DNA from: Verrucomicrobiaceae bacterium
GTDB lineage: Bacteria; Verrucomicrobiota; Verrucomicrobiia; Verrucomicrobiales; Verrucomicrobiaceae
Length of the DNA stretch: 64,000 nucleotides
Direction: 5' to 3'
NCBI GenBank assembly: GCA_021151605.1
Contig: JAGKWZ010000008.1
Span: 1 to 64,000 of the forward strand
Part shown: piece by piece, positions 35,397 through 44,318 of the stretch
Layout: the number at the start of each line of letters is the position of its first letter
Numbering within the stretch: the stretch's first letter is position 1
Program-made: the position numbers and the translations under genes
Notes under the pieces: generated by a model
What the model saw: the letters and a program-made list of their open reading frames with translations, nothing else
Databases searched by the model: none
Told to the model about the DNA's origin: nothing

Positions 35397-36715
35397 CAAG
35401 AAGCAGCAGGCGGTGAAAATGCAGGGGGAGTGAGCTCACGGAAAATATGATCCATTTGATGAGCCACCTCTCTCATCCGTGGCGGCGGACCGACACCGTT
35501 GCGTAGCTGAGCGAGGCGTGTGGGCTCATCCACCAAGCGCTTGAGTTCACGCGCCCAGGCCGCGGCATTCCCAGGCTCGATGAGCAATCCATCCCGCTCA
35601 TGCTTCACCCATTCAGCGATGCCTCCCAGACGAGATCCAAGCACCGGCACTCCCGCTTCGAAAGCTTCAAGAACCACGAGCGGACCTGTCTCCAGCCAGA
35701 TCGAGGGTACTGCAACCGCATCATAAGCGGACATCGTGTGCACGACAATATCAGGGGCCACGGGCGGATGGAGATGCACTCTCAAATCGCTCTCCATCTC
35801 ACTCAAAAGCGGATTCATCGTCTCCTTCACACCTTCATCGAAGATCAAATGGCAGTGCAGTTCGATTTTCAGCTCCGGCATCAAACGCAAGGCCTCCACG
35901 AGCACCTGGAGCCCCTTCGTACGATCTAGACGCCCAAAAAACGCCACCCTCAAAGTCTCCCCCTCTCCGCGTCTCCGCGTCTCACTCTCTCCATGTCTTT
36001 CCCCACCCGCCAGCCCATGCCTCACTACGTTCAAGCGCTCCCCTGGCACACCATTCCGCAGCATCACTTCCCTTCCCCACTGGCATAGAGCTACTACCCG
36101 CGTCATGCCGCCAAGCCACTGAAGCACAGCCGATGTGCGCCGCTGCATGAGGGGCCAGATGCGGAAAGGCACTCGCACACTCAGCGCCTGAGCCGCCGGG
36201 GAAGCCACGGCCAGAACACAGGACATCGGCTTGCTCACCCCCAGCCCATGCAGCGTGCAGGCCGCACAGCGTAATGGTGTCATCATCCCATCACAGGGCA
36301 CTGAACCCCAACGCATCAGCGTGCCACGCCCGCAGGCCAGTGTCGGTGTGTGATAAGTGTACACGCAAGGAATGCCTCGTGCCCGCACCGCCTCCAGCCA
36401 GCGCACTGACACCGCCGGGCTGTAGGCGTGAAAATGAACTACATCCGGTTTTGTCACATCCAGCACCTTTGAAAAAGCCACCGCAGACGCTGGCTCACCC
36501 GCCCCATAAAGCATCTCCTGAGTCATCTCTGAATCCATCGAAACCCGATGCACCGGCACCCCATCCACGATCTCCAACGCATCCATCTCCCCCGGAACAG
36601 CGATCTCATTTTCCCAACCCAACTCGGCAAGCTCACGCATCAACGCCCGCACATAGACCTCCGTGCCACCGCAAGCCGCTGGATACCAAGTAAAGGGAAC
36701 GTGGAGAAGCTTCAC
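35396..36715 (-). CDS. glycosyltransferase family 4
   Basis: GT-B glycosyltransferase of 439 residues starting at GTG 36715. The N-terminus reads LLHVPFTWYPAACGGTEVYV, the GGTE acceptor-side loop typical of GT4. A cysteine cluster (about eight Cys between residues 115 and 165, including LRCAACTLHG) may bind metal or form a small insertion; it is uncommon in GT4. The C-terminal domain has VAFFGRLDRTKGLQVLVEAL and ETGPLVVLEAFEAGVP with the E-x7-E pair. A low-complexity Arg/Glu stretch (GESETRRRGEGETLR) separates the domains. Sugar unknown. Confidence 0.88.
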   Translation of the reverse strand: MKLLHVPFTWYPAACGGTEVYVRALMRELAELGWENEIAVPGEMDALEIVDGVPVHRVSMDSEMTQEMLYGAGEPASAVAFSKVLDVTKPDVVHFHAYSPAVSVRWLEAVRARGIPCVYTYHTPTLACGRGTLMRWGSVPCDGMMTPLRCAACTLHGLGVSKPMSCVLAVASPAAQALSVRVPFRIWPLMQRRTSAVLQWLGGMTRVVALCQWGREVMLRNGVPGERLNVVRHGLAGGERHGESETRRRGEGETLRVAFFGRLDRTKGLQVLVEALRLMPELKIELHCHLIFDEGVKETMNPLLSEMESDLRVHLHPPVAPDIVVHTMSAYDAVAVPSIWLETGPLVVLEAFEAGVPVLGSRLGGIAEWVKHERDGLLIEPGNAAAWARELKRLVDEPTRLAQLRNGVGPPPRMREVAHQMDHIFRELTPPAFSPPAAS

Positions 36716-36742
36716 TCGAACTGTGGAAAACCCAATATCAAC

Positions 36743-37555
36743 TCAAGCCGGAACAGCCAGCACATGGCCATACTGAACGATCCCTTCAACGGGCGAACCA
36801 TCGAGATGCGTCACCGTATAGCCGCAGCCGCGAAGGAAACTCATCAAGCTCGCTGAGCTGCTGCCGCAGAGATGCCAGTTGTAGGGATGCACCTCGATCA
36901 CGATCAGCCGAGGACGCCGCGCAGGATCACGAAGCAGCCCGGTGCCACCACGCAGAGCAGCCTCCTCGTAGCCCTCGATGTCCACCAGCACCACATCCAC
37001 CCGCCGCCCCTCACTGACACGATCCAGAGTCGTCATCACCACTTTCGGAGCCTCACAACCCTCCTCCGCAGGCCGCGCCACAGACTGCATGTCCTGGCTG
37101 TGCCACTCCGCCTCGCCTTCGCGATCTGAGAGTGCTTTGGCGATCACCTGAACGATGCCTTCCAACTGATTCAGCCGCACATGGGCACGCAGCACCTCCG
37201 CATTTTCCGGATCAGCTTCCACCGCCAGCACTCGGCCAGTGGGCCCGGTCCGTTTGGCAAAAGCAATCGCATAAAGTCCATAATGCGCGCCGATGTCCAC
37301 GATGCAATCCCCCCGTTTGATTCCCGGCAACACCTGCGTCCAAACCTCTGGCTCATACACTTCAGGCAAAGCGCGCCACTCCGGCAAAACACGGACCTCA
37401 TCCATACCATTGATCACCCGCACCAGACCCTGTGAACCAGCACTCAAAGTCACGACGCGCTGATAAAGCGGTCGCAGAACATTCCAGAGCGGGCCGAGGT
37501 GTTTCAGTCCAGGCAGATGCCGGACTTTCGTGGAGATGGATTCGATCAGGTTCAT
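36743..37555 (-). CDS. FkbM family methyltransferase
   Basis: SAM-dependent methyltransferase, 270 residues from the ATG at 37555 (MNLIESISTKVRHLPGL); the longer open frame adds 62 unrelated residues. Motif I IVDIGAHYGLYAIAFA (85-100), VLAVEADPENAEVLRAH and the family motif VVLVDIEGYEEAALRGG are present, with Ile in place of the usual Val in D-V-E-G. Gaps of 27 and 8 bases separate it from the GT4 gene downstream and the methyltransferase gene upstream. Likely acts on the glycan; site unknown. Confidence 0.9.
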   Translation of the reverse strand: MNLIESISTKVRHLPGLKHLGPLWNVLRPLYQRVVTLSAGSQGLVRVINGMDEVRVLPEWRALPEVYEPEVWTQVLPGIKRGDCIVDIGAHYGLYAIAFAKRTGPTGRVLAVEADPENAEVLRAHVRLNQLEGIVQVIAKALSDREGEAEWHSQDMQSVARPAEEGCEAPKVVMTTLDRVSEGRRVDVVLVDIEGYEEAALRGGTGLLRDPARRPRLIVIEVHPYNWHLCGSSSASLMSFLRGCGYTVTHLDGSPVEGIVQYGHVLAVPA

Positions 37556-37563
37556 GACATCAC

Positions 37564-38319
37564 TCAGGGCTTCACTTTCCGCGCCAGCACCGTAAGGTCC
37601 GCACCCAGCAGACTCGGCCAGCGTGACCTCAGTCCCGCCAGCCTTCCGAAGCAGCGGCACTGCTCGATCTGCATGCCGTGTCGAGAAAAAACCATCTTCA
37701 GCGAATCCAAGGTGAAATTGTGCAGATGCTGCCCATCCCACGACTTCGTAAAGTCACGATCCGATGAGTCAGCCGTGACGGGCATCCGCCCCAGCAGCAG
37801 TTCGATGCGCCGCTTCAGGTACGCGATGTTTGGAACCTGCACCACCGCCACGCCTCCGGTCTCAAGCACACGCGCGATCTCAGCGACCGCGTGGTCCACA
37901 TTGAAAACATGCTCAAGCACCATGATCATCGTCACCGCTGAAAAATGCCCCTCGGGGAAAGGTAGGTCGGCTTTATCAAAATCATGCGTCTGACAATGGA
38001 TGCCAAAGTGGTCTCTCAGCACACCCCAGGCGCCAGGCAACGGAGCAATGTCCACGCCATGAGACTCCTCGCTCATTCCTTTGATGGGCAGGATGAAATC
38101 TCCTGCACTGCATCCGATGTCCAACGTCCTTCGAAAAGGCGCATGAGAGAGCAGCATCTGGTAAACGATCCCGTGCCCATCACCTATGGAGAACTCAGAA
38201 GCAGGGCGTCTCCTCAGTGCTGGCGGCCAGGCACCAGCCTCATACCACTCCTGCCATTCTGAAACGGAGGCACTCGAATGATGTCCGACATAGTAGGACG
38301 TTGCGTCAAAGGTGTTCAT
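37564..38319 (-). CDS. class I SAM-dependent methyltransferase
   Basis: A 251-residue Methyltransf_11/UbiE-like protein. Motif I is LDIGCSAGDFILPI (66-79), then ESHGVDIAPLPGAWGVL, PFPEGHFSAVTMIMVLEHVFN and ARVLETGGVAVVQVPN. Soluble, no membrane segment. It is followed by an FkbM gene (8-base gap) and preceded by another methyltransferase gene (75-base gap without a clear hairpin), so three methyltransferase genes lie in a row. Substrate unknown. Confidence 0.87.
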   Translation of the reverse strand: MNTFDATSYYVGHHSSASVSEWQEWYEAGAWPPALRRRPASEFSIGDGHGIVYQMLLSHAPFRRTLDIGCSAGDFILPIKGMSEESHGVDIAPLPGAWGVLRDHFGIHCQTHDFDKADLPFPEGHFSAVTMIMVLEHVFNVDHAVAEIARVLETGGVAVVQVPNIAYLKRRIELLLGRMPVTADSSDRDFTKSWDGQHLHNFTLDSLKMVFSRHGMQIEQCRCFGRLAGLRSRWPSLLGADLTVLARKVKP

Positions 38320-38394
38320 AACAAAGCGATGTGCGAGTCGTGCCGGAAAAAGAATTTAAAATTGTGAGGAAGGTTATCGGTGAGAGGCATTCCA

Positions 38395-39390
38395 TCAATG
38401 CTTCCTCAGAATAACTGACATGCTGCCGATCAATAGATCCTTCTCCTCTAGCCCTGCCTTCAGCAGGGTATTCCAGAGGTCTGGCCTGGCAGATCGAAAA
38501 GCGAGAGCCTCCTCGCTGACAACCGTAAGCACTTCGACCAGCTCGAACCAAGGAGTAAAAGCGTCCAGATACTCCTGGGGTTTCAGGAACGAAAAAATGC
38601 CCTGGAGAGCCCAGTAGCGGGAGTCTGATGCCTCCTGGCCTAGACGTTCATAAGGCGCCGAATCCTGCAACTGCTTCACGTAGGGCGCGTCATCCAGCAG
38701 CAAATGATCATAGCCGTGATCCAAGCCGAGAGCAGCGCTGCAATGATCGCCCCCGTGAGTGAAATACAACGGTCCGAACCTGTGCAGAGCCAGCCCATCA
38801 GGTGACAGGATTCGCGCCATCTCCTTGGCAGAGTCTTTCATGTTTCCCACATGCTCCAACACGGCACAGGACTCCATCACATCCACAGCTCCATCCACGA
38901 GGGGCAGTTTGTCCAGCGTGCCATGATGAAAGCTCAGCTTTGGTAGGCATAGGCGTTCCAACTCAGCGGCACCTGAAGCAAAGGCCGGACTCCAGTCCAC
39001 AATATCCAAAAGATGAAGTTCACTCACTGGGCGGCCAAACCACCGGCGGGCCTCCCTAGTGTTGAAATGGGTTCCAGGGATCAGCACCCTTCTGCCGTCC
39101 ATGCTACCAATCTCCTGATGAAAGCGCCTTGTAAGCCACTCTTCGGAAAAACGGTAACCCGTTGTCACCCGATGTTTCCAATCTGAAAAAATGGCCTGAT
39201 TAGACATGCTGCAGAACATGCTTTTTACAGGAAAGGCAACTGGAGCCAGCAAATGCATCAACCTGCGTTTTAGGCTAACTGGATTGCCGTCATCAGGTTT
39301 GACCGCTGGAAGAGACTCAGGCGCTGGATATAACGGCTGGCTGGCACTTGCACGCTGGCGCTGAATCTCTCGGATGACTTCTAGTCTCAT
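38395..39390 (-). CDS. class I SAM-dependent methyltransferase domain protein
   Basis: A 331-residue protein with a Methyltransf_11 fold in its second half. The SAM-binding loop is unusual, VLIPGTHFNTREARRWFG, without the GxGxG of motif I, but the later motifs are clear: HLLDIVDWSPAFASG, LPLVDGAVDVMESCAVLEHV and MARILSPDGLALHRFGPLYFTH. The N-terminal ~75 residues are a polar, Pro-rich lead (YPAPESLPAVKPDDGNPV) of unknown role. It follows the acyltransferase gene after a 226-base gap, the longest gap inside the locus, which could hold a promoter, though no clear one is seen. Substrate unknown. Confidence 0.8.
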   Translation of the reverse strand: MRLEVIREIQRQRASASQPLYPAPESLPAVKPDDGNPVSLKRRLMHLLAPVAFPVKSMFCSMSNQAIFSDWKHRVTTGYRFSEEWLTRRFHQEIGSMDGRRVLIPGTHFNTREARRWFGRPVSELHLLDIVDWSPAFASGAAELERLCLPKLSFHHGTLDKLPLVDGAVDVMESCAVLEHVGNMKDSAKEMARILSPDGLALHRFGPLYFTHGGDHCSAALGLDHGYDHLLLDDAPYVKQLQDSAPYERLGQEASDSRYWALQGIFSFLKPQEYLDAFTPWFELVEVLTVVSEEALAFRSARPDLWNTLLKAGLEEKDLLIGSMSVILRKH

Positions 39391-39616
39391 GGCGTGTGAT
39401 TTAGGAGTGTGGTGAGTGCAAGATTATTTCAGGCACCTGATTCGATAGGGCAGACCGGCGACTACTGACGGCGAATGGCAAATAAACCATGATTGGATCA
39501 CTCGTGGAGCGTCTGAAAATACTTCCAGTCTTCAGTTCGTCCCAGCCCAACGCCGCAGAGTGGGTACCCGGGCTGCACAGCCAAATATCCGGATTTCATT
39601 CCGCAGAAATAATTGC

Positions 39617-40645
39617 TCATACGTTTGACTGCATTAATCCTCCGCCGGACTGCCTGCTTGTCACCCAGACCTGCCGCCATCTGTCCACCGGCCGATCAAA
39701 AAAGCGGTAAAGGACAGCCGTCACCACCAGCATGGTCAGCCACTGCAAAGGCAGTGAGGCGGTCTTCGTCAGCATCGACGCCCCGCGCAGCCATTGCTCA
39801 AAAAACACATCCACAAACTTCTGCACCAGATACAGCGGGTAGGAGGCAGCTCCCAGCGCACGATCCCAGGCGTTCGAGGGCTGAAGGCAGGAGGCAAGCG
39901 CCGCTGGAGCCCCGAGCAGGGCCAGCACACCATCGCGCCCATCATGCAAACCGAGCATCCATGGGCAGCCGAAAGTCATCCCCGCACGATCCAGCACAAA
40001 GTACACGCACACCGCCAGAAGCCCTGCCGCAAACAGGCCGAGTGAAATCTTCGCCAGCATCGGTCCTGGACGCCATCCAGTCACTTGCATCATCATTCCA
40101 GCACCAAAGAAGCCCATGAAATGCAGCACCAACGCAGGCCAAGGATGAATGGAAAAGGAATACATCGCTCCCAGCAATAAACAGCCCAGCCAGCCTGCCC
40201 AGGCCAGGGCTCCCCGCCATCCAGGCATCAGCGTCAGAAGCAACGGAGCCAGCAGATAGAACTGAAACTCGTAGTCGAGTGACCAGGCTGAAGTTAGCAG
40301 CCTGTATTGGATGGCGGTTCCCAGCAGCAACACCGTGCGCGTAATCCAGCCACTTTCACTGATCAGAGCCCACTCCTCCGCCGTACAGCGTTCCGTCAGC
40401 CAGGCGATCACGAGTGTCACGATGTAACAAAACCAGTAGATCGGCAAAAGCCTCCAGGCACGGCTCACCACGAAGGTCAGATATGGAGCCTTCGTTCGCA
40501 CATATCTTTCCTGCCACATCTTGGCGATCCAGTAGCCGCTCAGGATGAAAAATAGCAGCACCGCCGGCTTCCCAATCTGCGGCCCCGCCGTGTGGGAAAA
40601 CGCCACCATTGCTGCCAGCATCATGCGAAAGGCACCAGGACTCAT
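39617..40645 (-). CDS. acyltransferase family 3 (OafA/YrhL-like) membrane protein
   Basis: Integral membrane O-acyltransferase that would acetylate or acylate sugars of the glycan. The ATG at 40645 is chosen because it has AAAGAGGAGG seven bases upstream and overlaps the preceding stop in an ATGA junction; an ATG at 40669 would add eight residues that are actually that ribosome site. About ten helices are visible. The family signature is VAFSHTAG (catalytic His), FFILSGYWIAKMW and SRAWRLLPIYW near the N-terminus, as expected for acyltransferase 3. 342 residues is normal for a version without an SGNH domain. Confidence 0.9.
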   Translation of the reverse strand: MSPGAFRMMLAAMVAFSHTAGPQIGKPAVLLFFILSGYWIAKMWQERYVRTKAPYLTFVVSRAWRLLPIYWFCYIVTLVIAWLTERCTAEEWALISESGWITRTVLLLGTAIQYRLLTSAWSLDYEFQFYLLAPLLLTLMPGWRGALAWAGWLGCLLLGAMYSFSIHPWPALVLHFMGFFGAGMMMQVTGWRPGPMLAKISLGLFAAGLLAVCVYFVLDRAGMTFGCPWMLGLHDGRDGVLALLGAPAALASCLQPSNAWDRALGAASYPLYLVQKFVDVFFEQWLRGASMLTKTASLPLQWLTMLVVTAVLYRFFDRPVDRWRQVWVTSRQSGGGLMQSNV

Positions 40646-41604
40646 CCCCACACCCTCCTCTTTAACCATGAGTAAAAACTCGGTGGGATGAACGATGCCA
40701 GCCAGAGCCGCATTTGTTCCGGATTAGTTAAAATAAAGACCGGATGACAGCACATGGCTGCCACCAGACATCGCCGAGCATCCGGCATCATGCCGAAGCC
40801 GAAATACTTCAATCCCAGGGTTCTGAACTGCGAAGAGAACACCTCTGCCTTCAGCTGCCCATGGCTTCGGCCAAAGTCCTCCTTCGCAAAGATCTCCTCC
40901 AGATTCAGAAAGGTGATCATCTCTCCATACTTCTGCCGGATCATGTCCTTGTGCATGTTCCCTGGATGCAGCCGATAGTTCGCCAGCACTTCATCGACGA
41001 ACGCGAAGTCCCAGCGCCGCGCCATGTTCAGCGTCCAGTACCAGTCACAAAAATTCCGTCCCGCAGGCACCGGCAGTACATCACCCCATGCCTCCCGACG
41101 AGCGATCATCGTCGCCGCAGGGATGAAGTTGTCATACATCAGCGGCACCAGTTCACGTGCGATGGCTGGACGCCCCTGCCTGCGGGATGCCACATCAGCG
41201 GTTCCACCATTGATCCGGCCCTCCTCATCCATGAAAGCCACATCACCATACACCAGCCCCACGTTCGGATGCTCGCGCAAGATCGGCAGTGTCCGCTTCA
41301 GGTACTGCGGGCAGTATTCATCATCCGAGTCGATGCGGGCGATGTAGCGCCCACGCGCTCTCGCCATCGCGATGTTCACTGAGGCAGCCGCATTTAGATT
41401 CACCTCATTCCGCAGGTAGATCAGCCTCGGATCATCGAAGCTGCGCACCACTTGCTCCGTGCCATCCGTTGAGCAGTCGTCGATGATGATCACCTCCATC
41501 GTCGGCGCATCTTCAAGTGCAAAAATGGACCGCAGGCACGCGGCGATGTAGCGCTCCGTATTGTAAGCGTTGACGATGATGCTGAGTTCCGGCGGTTCCA
41601 TCAT
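40642..41604 (-). CDS. glycosyltransferase family 2
   Basis: GT-A glycosyltransferase of about 320 residues. The ATG at 41604 forms an ATGA overlap with the upstream FkbM gene; an adjacent ATG at 41601 is also possible, and the longer open frame is unrelated. Motifs: LSIIVNAYNTERYIAACL, IIIDDCSTDGTEQVV, ARIDSDDEYCPQYL (DxD-type metal site) and the ED-like FCDWYWTLNMARRWDFAFVD followed by NYRLHPGNM. A C-terminal amphipathic region (~265-320) ends in PSFYSWLKRRVW. The catalytic core is complete. Sugar unknown. Confidence 0.9.
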   Translation of the reverse strand: MMEPPELSIIVNAYNTERYIAACLRSIFALEDAPTMEVIIIDDCSTDGTEQVVRSFDDPRLIYLRNEVNLNAAASVNIAMARARGRYIARIDSDDEYCPQYLKRTLPILREHPNVGLVYGDVAFMDEEGRINGGTADVASRRQGRPAIARELVPLMYDNFIPAATMIARREAWGDVLPVPAGRNFCDWYWTLNMARRWDFAFVDEVLANYRLHPGNMHKDMIRQKYGEMITFLNLEEIFAKEDFGRSHGQLKAEVFSSQFRTLGLKYFGFGMMPDARRCLVAAMCCHPVFILTNPEQMRLWLASFIPPSFYSWLKRRVWG

Positions 41605-42512
41605 GATCCCTTCTCCACGCTCAGGAAACAATCCCGCCAATGCGTGGCGGTAATGCGTCCAGTACGCTGCAATCCTTCCGGTGTGATCGAGTGTGCTTGG
41701 TAACCCAGTTCGGACAAGATTTTCACACCATTGAGTTCTGCTTCAAACTCCGGCAGCACCTCGATCACGAGATCGGGCCTCCATCGAGACAGAACCGGAG
41801 CCAGAGCCTCCAGCACCACGGCCTCGAAGCCTTCGGTGTCGATCTTCACCAGCACACGCTGATGATCCGCGAGCAGCGTGGAGAGCTGATCCGCACCGAT
41901 CACGGTCACCGCAGACTTCTTCACCGTCTGGGAGAACTGCCGGGCAAAGGACTCAACGAGTGAGCCATTTGTCAGATGACCTTCAGGCTCGGTGAAGATG
42001 GCGAAGCCGGAGTCCTTGCCAACAGCACAGTTAAAGACCTGTACGTTATCGAGATCGTTGCGTTCAACATTCTCCAACAACCGACCAAACACCTTCCGCG
42101 AGGGATCAAAGGCATACACCTTGCCCCGCCCCTGCATCCGTTTGCCAAACCAGCAGGTGAAGACGCCGACATTCGCGCCGATGTCCACCACCGCATCGTA
42201 GCGCGAGATCACACCATCGAGAAAGTCGAAGACCTCATGCTCGTAGGACAGCTTTCCGCCCAGCACTGCTTCAAAGTCGAACTCACCTTGATGAGGATGC
42301 AGCCAAAGCTTCACATCACCCGCCAGCGACACCTCGCGCGCCGGCAGTTTCAGAATTCCCCAATCTGCTGAGCTAAGTGAGTTCAGCACCTGCTGGCGTC
42401 TGAAGAGCGGCAGCCCCGCCGTCAGATGATGCAGAAGCCCGAGATAGACACGGCCACACCACGGCAGGCGTGAAAGCAGGCCGTGAAAGGCACTGGCGAG
42501 TGATTTGATCAT
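41601..42512 (-). CDS. FkbM family methyltransferase
   Basis: SAM-dependent methyltransferase of 303 residues, fourth FkbM protein of the locus. Motif I VVDIGANVGVFTCWFG (108-123), VYAFDPSRKVFGRLLENV and the family motif VKIDTEGFEAVVLEAL with Thr in place of Val. It overlaps both neighbours by 4 bases: the aminotransferase gene upstream and the GT2 gene downstream. That tight coupling with the DegT aminotransferase suggests action on the amino sugar or the residue next to it, which is an inference. Confidence 0.9.
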   Translation of the reverse strand: MIKSLASAFHGLLSRLPWCGRVYLGLLHHLTAGLPLFRRQQVLNSLSSADWGILKLPAREVSLAGDVKLWLHPHQGEFDFEAVLGGKLSYEHEVFDFLDGVISRYDAVVDIGANVGVFTCWFGKRMQGRGKVYAFDPSRKVFGRLLENVERNDLDNVQVFNCAVGKDSGFAIFTEPEGHLTNGSLVESFARQFSQTVKKSAVTVIGADQLSTLLADHQRVLVKIDTEGFEAVVLEALAPVLSRWRPDLVIEVLPEFEAELNGVKILSELGYQAHSITPEGLQRTGRITATHWRDCFLSVEKGS

Positions 42513-43711
42513 GCCGTTTTTGCCGCCAGTGCGGCTTTGATTTCGCGCTGATTCGAGGCCGCCATCTCCAGGATCTTTCCGATCACCTCGATCTCCGCCT
42601 CACCCACCGCAGTCCCGGTCGGCAGAGCCAGCACCGTGCGAGTGAGAATCTCCGTGTTCGGCAGTTCCTGCCCCGCCTCCGGTTGAAGCGTCTGGTAGGG
42701 CTCCATGCGATGCACACCAGGATAGAAATACTTCCGCGCCATGACGTTCTCCGATTGCAGCACCTCCACGAATTCATCGCGACTGAGTCCAGTCTGCGCC
42801 GCATCCACCTCCACGATCACATACTGGCAGTTCGGCTCAGTCGCAGGATCGTAGTAATACAGACTCAGTCCAGGCAGCTTCGAGAGCTGAGCTTCATAAG
42901 CCTGCCAGTTCACTCGATTGCGTGCGATGATCTCCTCCAGGCTCTCCAGGCAGGTGAGTCCCATGGCGGCGTTGAACTCATTCATCTTCGCGTTGGTGCC
43001 CAGCGTCACCACTTTATCATAACCCGCGAAGCCAAAGTTTCGCATCAAACGCAGCCGTTGGGCGAGGTCATCGTCATTCGTCGTGATGGCCCCACCTTCG
43101 CCGCTGTTGATGAACTTCGTGGCATGGAAGCTGAAGACTTCTGCCGCGCCAAAGTGGCCGACCTTTTTCCCGCCCAAACTGGTGGAGAAGGCGTGCGCCG
43201 CATCGAAGAGGATCGGCACCCCATGTCTGGCAGCCAGTGCTTCAAGCTCAGGCGTGGCCTGGCAGGCACCCCAGAGATGCACCGGCATGATTGCCACTGT
43301 TTTGTCCGTCAGGCAGCGCTCCACGCTCTCTGTCGAGATGTGATGCGTCGTGAGATCCACATCAGCAAACACAGGTGTACAGCCACACCATGCTGGCACA
43401 TGCGCCGTGGCGACAAACGTGAAGCTGGGCACGATTACCTCTCCTTTACGATTCCCCACCACGGCTCGGAAGGCGAGTTCGAGCCCGATGGTGGCATTGC
43501 TCACCGCGATGACATGCCGCACACCGAGCAGTTCCTGAAGCCGAGCTTCAAACTGCTTCAAGATCGCGCCATCATTCGAGAGCCAGCGCCGATCCAGAGC
43601 TTCTTCGGCGAGCTGAAGAAAGCGGCGTTTGTCCCCGATGTTCGGCCTACCGACATGCAGCGGCTGATCAAAGGCAGACTTCCCACCGAGGAGAGAAAGG
43701 GTCATAGTCAC
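42509..43711 (-). CDS. DegT/DnrJ/EryC1/StrS family sugar aminotransferase
   Basis: PLP-dependent transaminase that converts a keto sugar nucleotide to an amino sugar. Key residues are Asp170 and His173 (ILFDAAHAF) and the PLP lysine Lys199 in SFHATKFINSGEGGAI; NATIGLEL and VPSFTFVATAHV complete the cofactor site. 400 residues is normal. The closest named groups are those acting on dTDP-4-keto-6-deoxyhexoses, and RmlA/RmlB upstream make exactly that substrate, so a dTDP-4-amino-4,6-dideoxyhexose product is the likely outcome (inference). GTG 43711 overlaps the acetyltransferase stop in a GTGA junction; the ATG at 43705 is an alternative start. Confidence 0.92.
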   Translation of the reverse strand: MTMTLSLLGGKSAFDQPLHVGRPNIGDKRRFLQLAEEALDRRWLSNDGAILKQFEARLQELLGVRHVIAVSNATIGLELAFRAVVGNRKGEVIVPSFTFVATAHVPAWCGCTPVFADVDLTTHHISTESVERCLTDKTVAIMPVHLWGACQATPELEALAARHGVPILFDAAHAFSTSLGGKKVGHFGAAEVFSFHATKFINSGEGGAITTNDDDLAQRLRLMRNFGFAGYDKVVTLGTNAKMNEFNAAMGLTCLESLEEIIARNRVNWQAYEAQLSKLPGLSLYYYDPATEPNCQYVIVEVDAAQTGLSRDEFVEVLQSENVMARKYFYPGVHRMEPYQTLQPEAGQELPNTEILTRTVLALPTGTAVGEAEIEVIGKILEMAASNQREIKAALAAKTA

Positions 43712-44298
43712 GAAGGATTGGAGACGGACGCCTGATGAATCTGTGCCCGATGCTGTGTCTCTAGTTCCAGCAGCTTGCGCTCACGGGAACGGATAAGCTT
43801 AGCAGGCACTCCGCTGTAGATACCGAAGGGTTCACAGTTCTTGAGAACCAAAGCAAGCGCACCCACAGCAGAGCCTTCCCCCAGGGTGACACCGGGGAGG
43901 ACCACAGCGCCAGCACCGATGATGCAATGCCGCCCGATATGCACAGGACGATGGTCTACCTTGGTGAACTCGGCAGGCACCATCGGGTTCGTCATCGCAT
44001 TGCCGGTGTAGTCATCGCTGCTGGAGTAAATCGCGACACGGGAGGACAGGCCCGAGTAGTCCTCCATCTCGATTTTCTCCTGTCCGATCAGCGAGCAAAA
44101 GCAGGCGATGTGGATGAAACTTCCGAGGCGAATCCCCCCGGCGCCCGCCGAAAGAATGCAGAAGTCATCAATCCGCACATGGTCGCCGATATGAATGCGT
44201 GAGGCTCCATAGATCGAGGCCTTTTCCGAGATGAGCACATTCTGCCCCAGCGAGGCAAAGCCCATCTGTTCGAGCTGGGATGGTTTAAGGAAGCCCAT
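43708..44298 (-). CDS. left-handed beta-helix (hexapeptide) acyltransferase
   Basis: Acetyl-CoA-type acyltransferase of 196 residues from the ATG at 44298 (MGFLKPSQLEQMGF); the longer open frame adds 41 unrelated residues. It shows hexapeptide turns (VLISEKASIYGASRIHIGDHV, continuing through IGRHCIIGAGAVVLPGVTL) and the C-terminal cap YSGVPAKLIR of the galactoside/maltose O-acetyltransferase type. The stop is coupled to the aminotransferase gene, so it probably N-acylates the amino sugar made there; O-acetylation is the alternative. The His in VDHRPVHIGRH is the likely catalytic region. Confidence 0.9.
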   Translation of the reverse strand: MGFLKPSQLEQMGFASLGQNVLISEKASIYGASRIHIGDHVRIDDFCILSAGAGGIRLGSFIHIACFCSLIGQEKIEMEDYSGLSSRVAIYSSSDDYTGNAMTNPMVPAEFTKVDHRPVHIGRHCIIGAGAVVLPGVTLGEGSAVGALALVLKNCEPFGIYSGVPAKLIRSRERKLLELETQHRAQIHQASVSNPS

Positions 44299-44318
44299 GG
44301 AGTGAAGTAAATAATTGG

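Noticed and set aside
39498..39680. 60-codon minus-strand frame in the gap after the acyltransferase gene.
   Set aside because: It overlaps the end of that gene, has no family match and no ribosome site; probably chance.
42683..43735. 350-codon plus-strand frame opposite the DegT aminotransferase gene.
   Set aside because: The translation is His/Arg-rich with no family match, while the opposite strand encodes a full aminotransferase.
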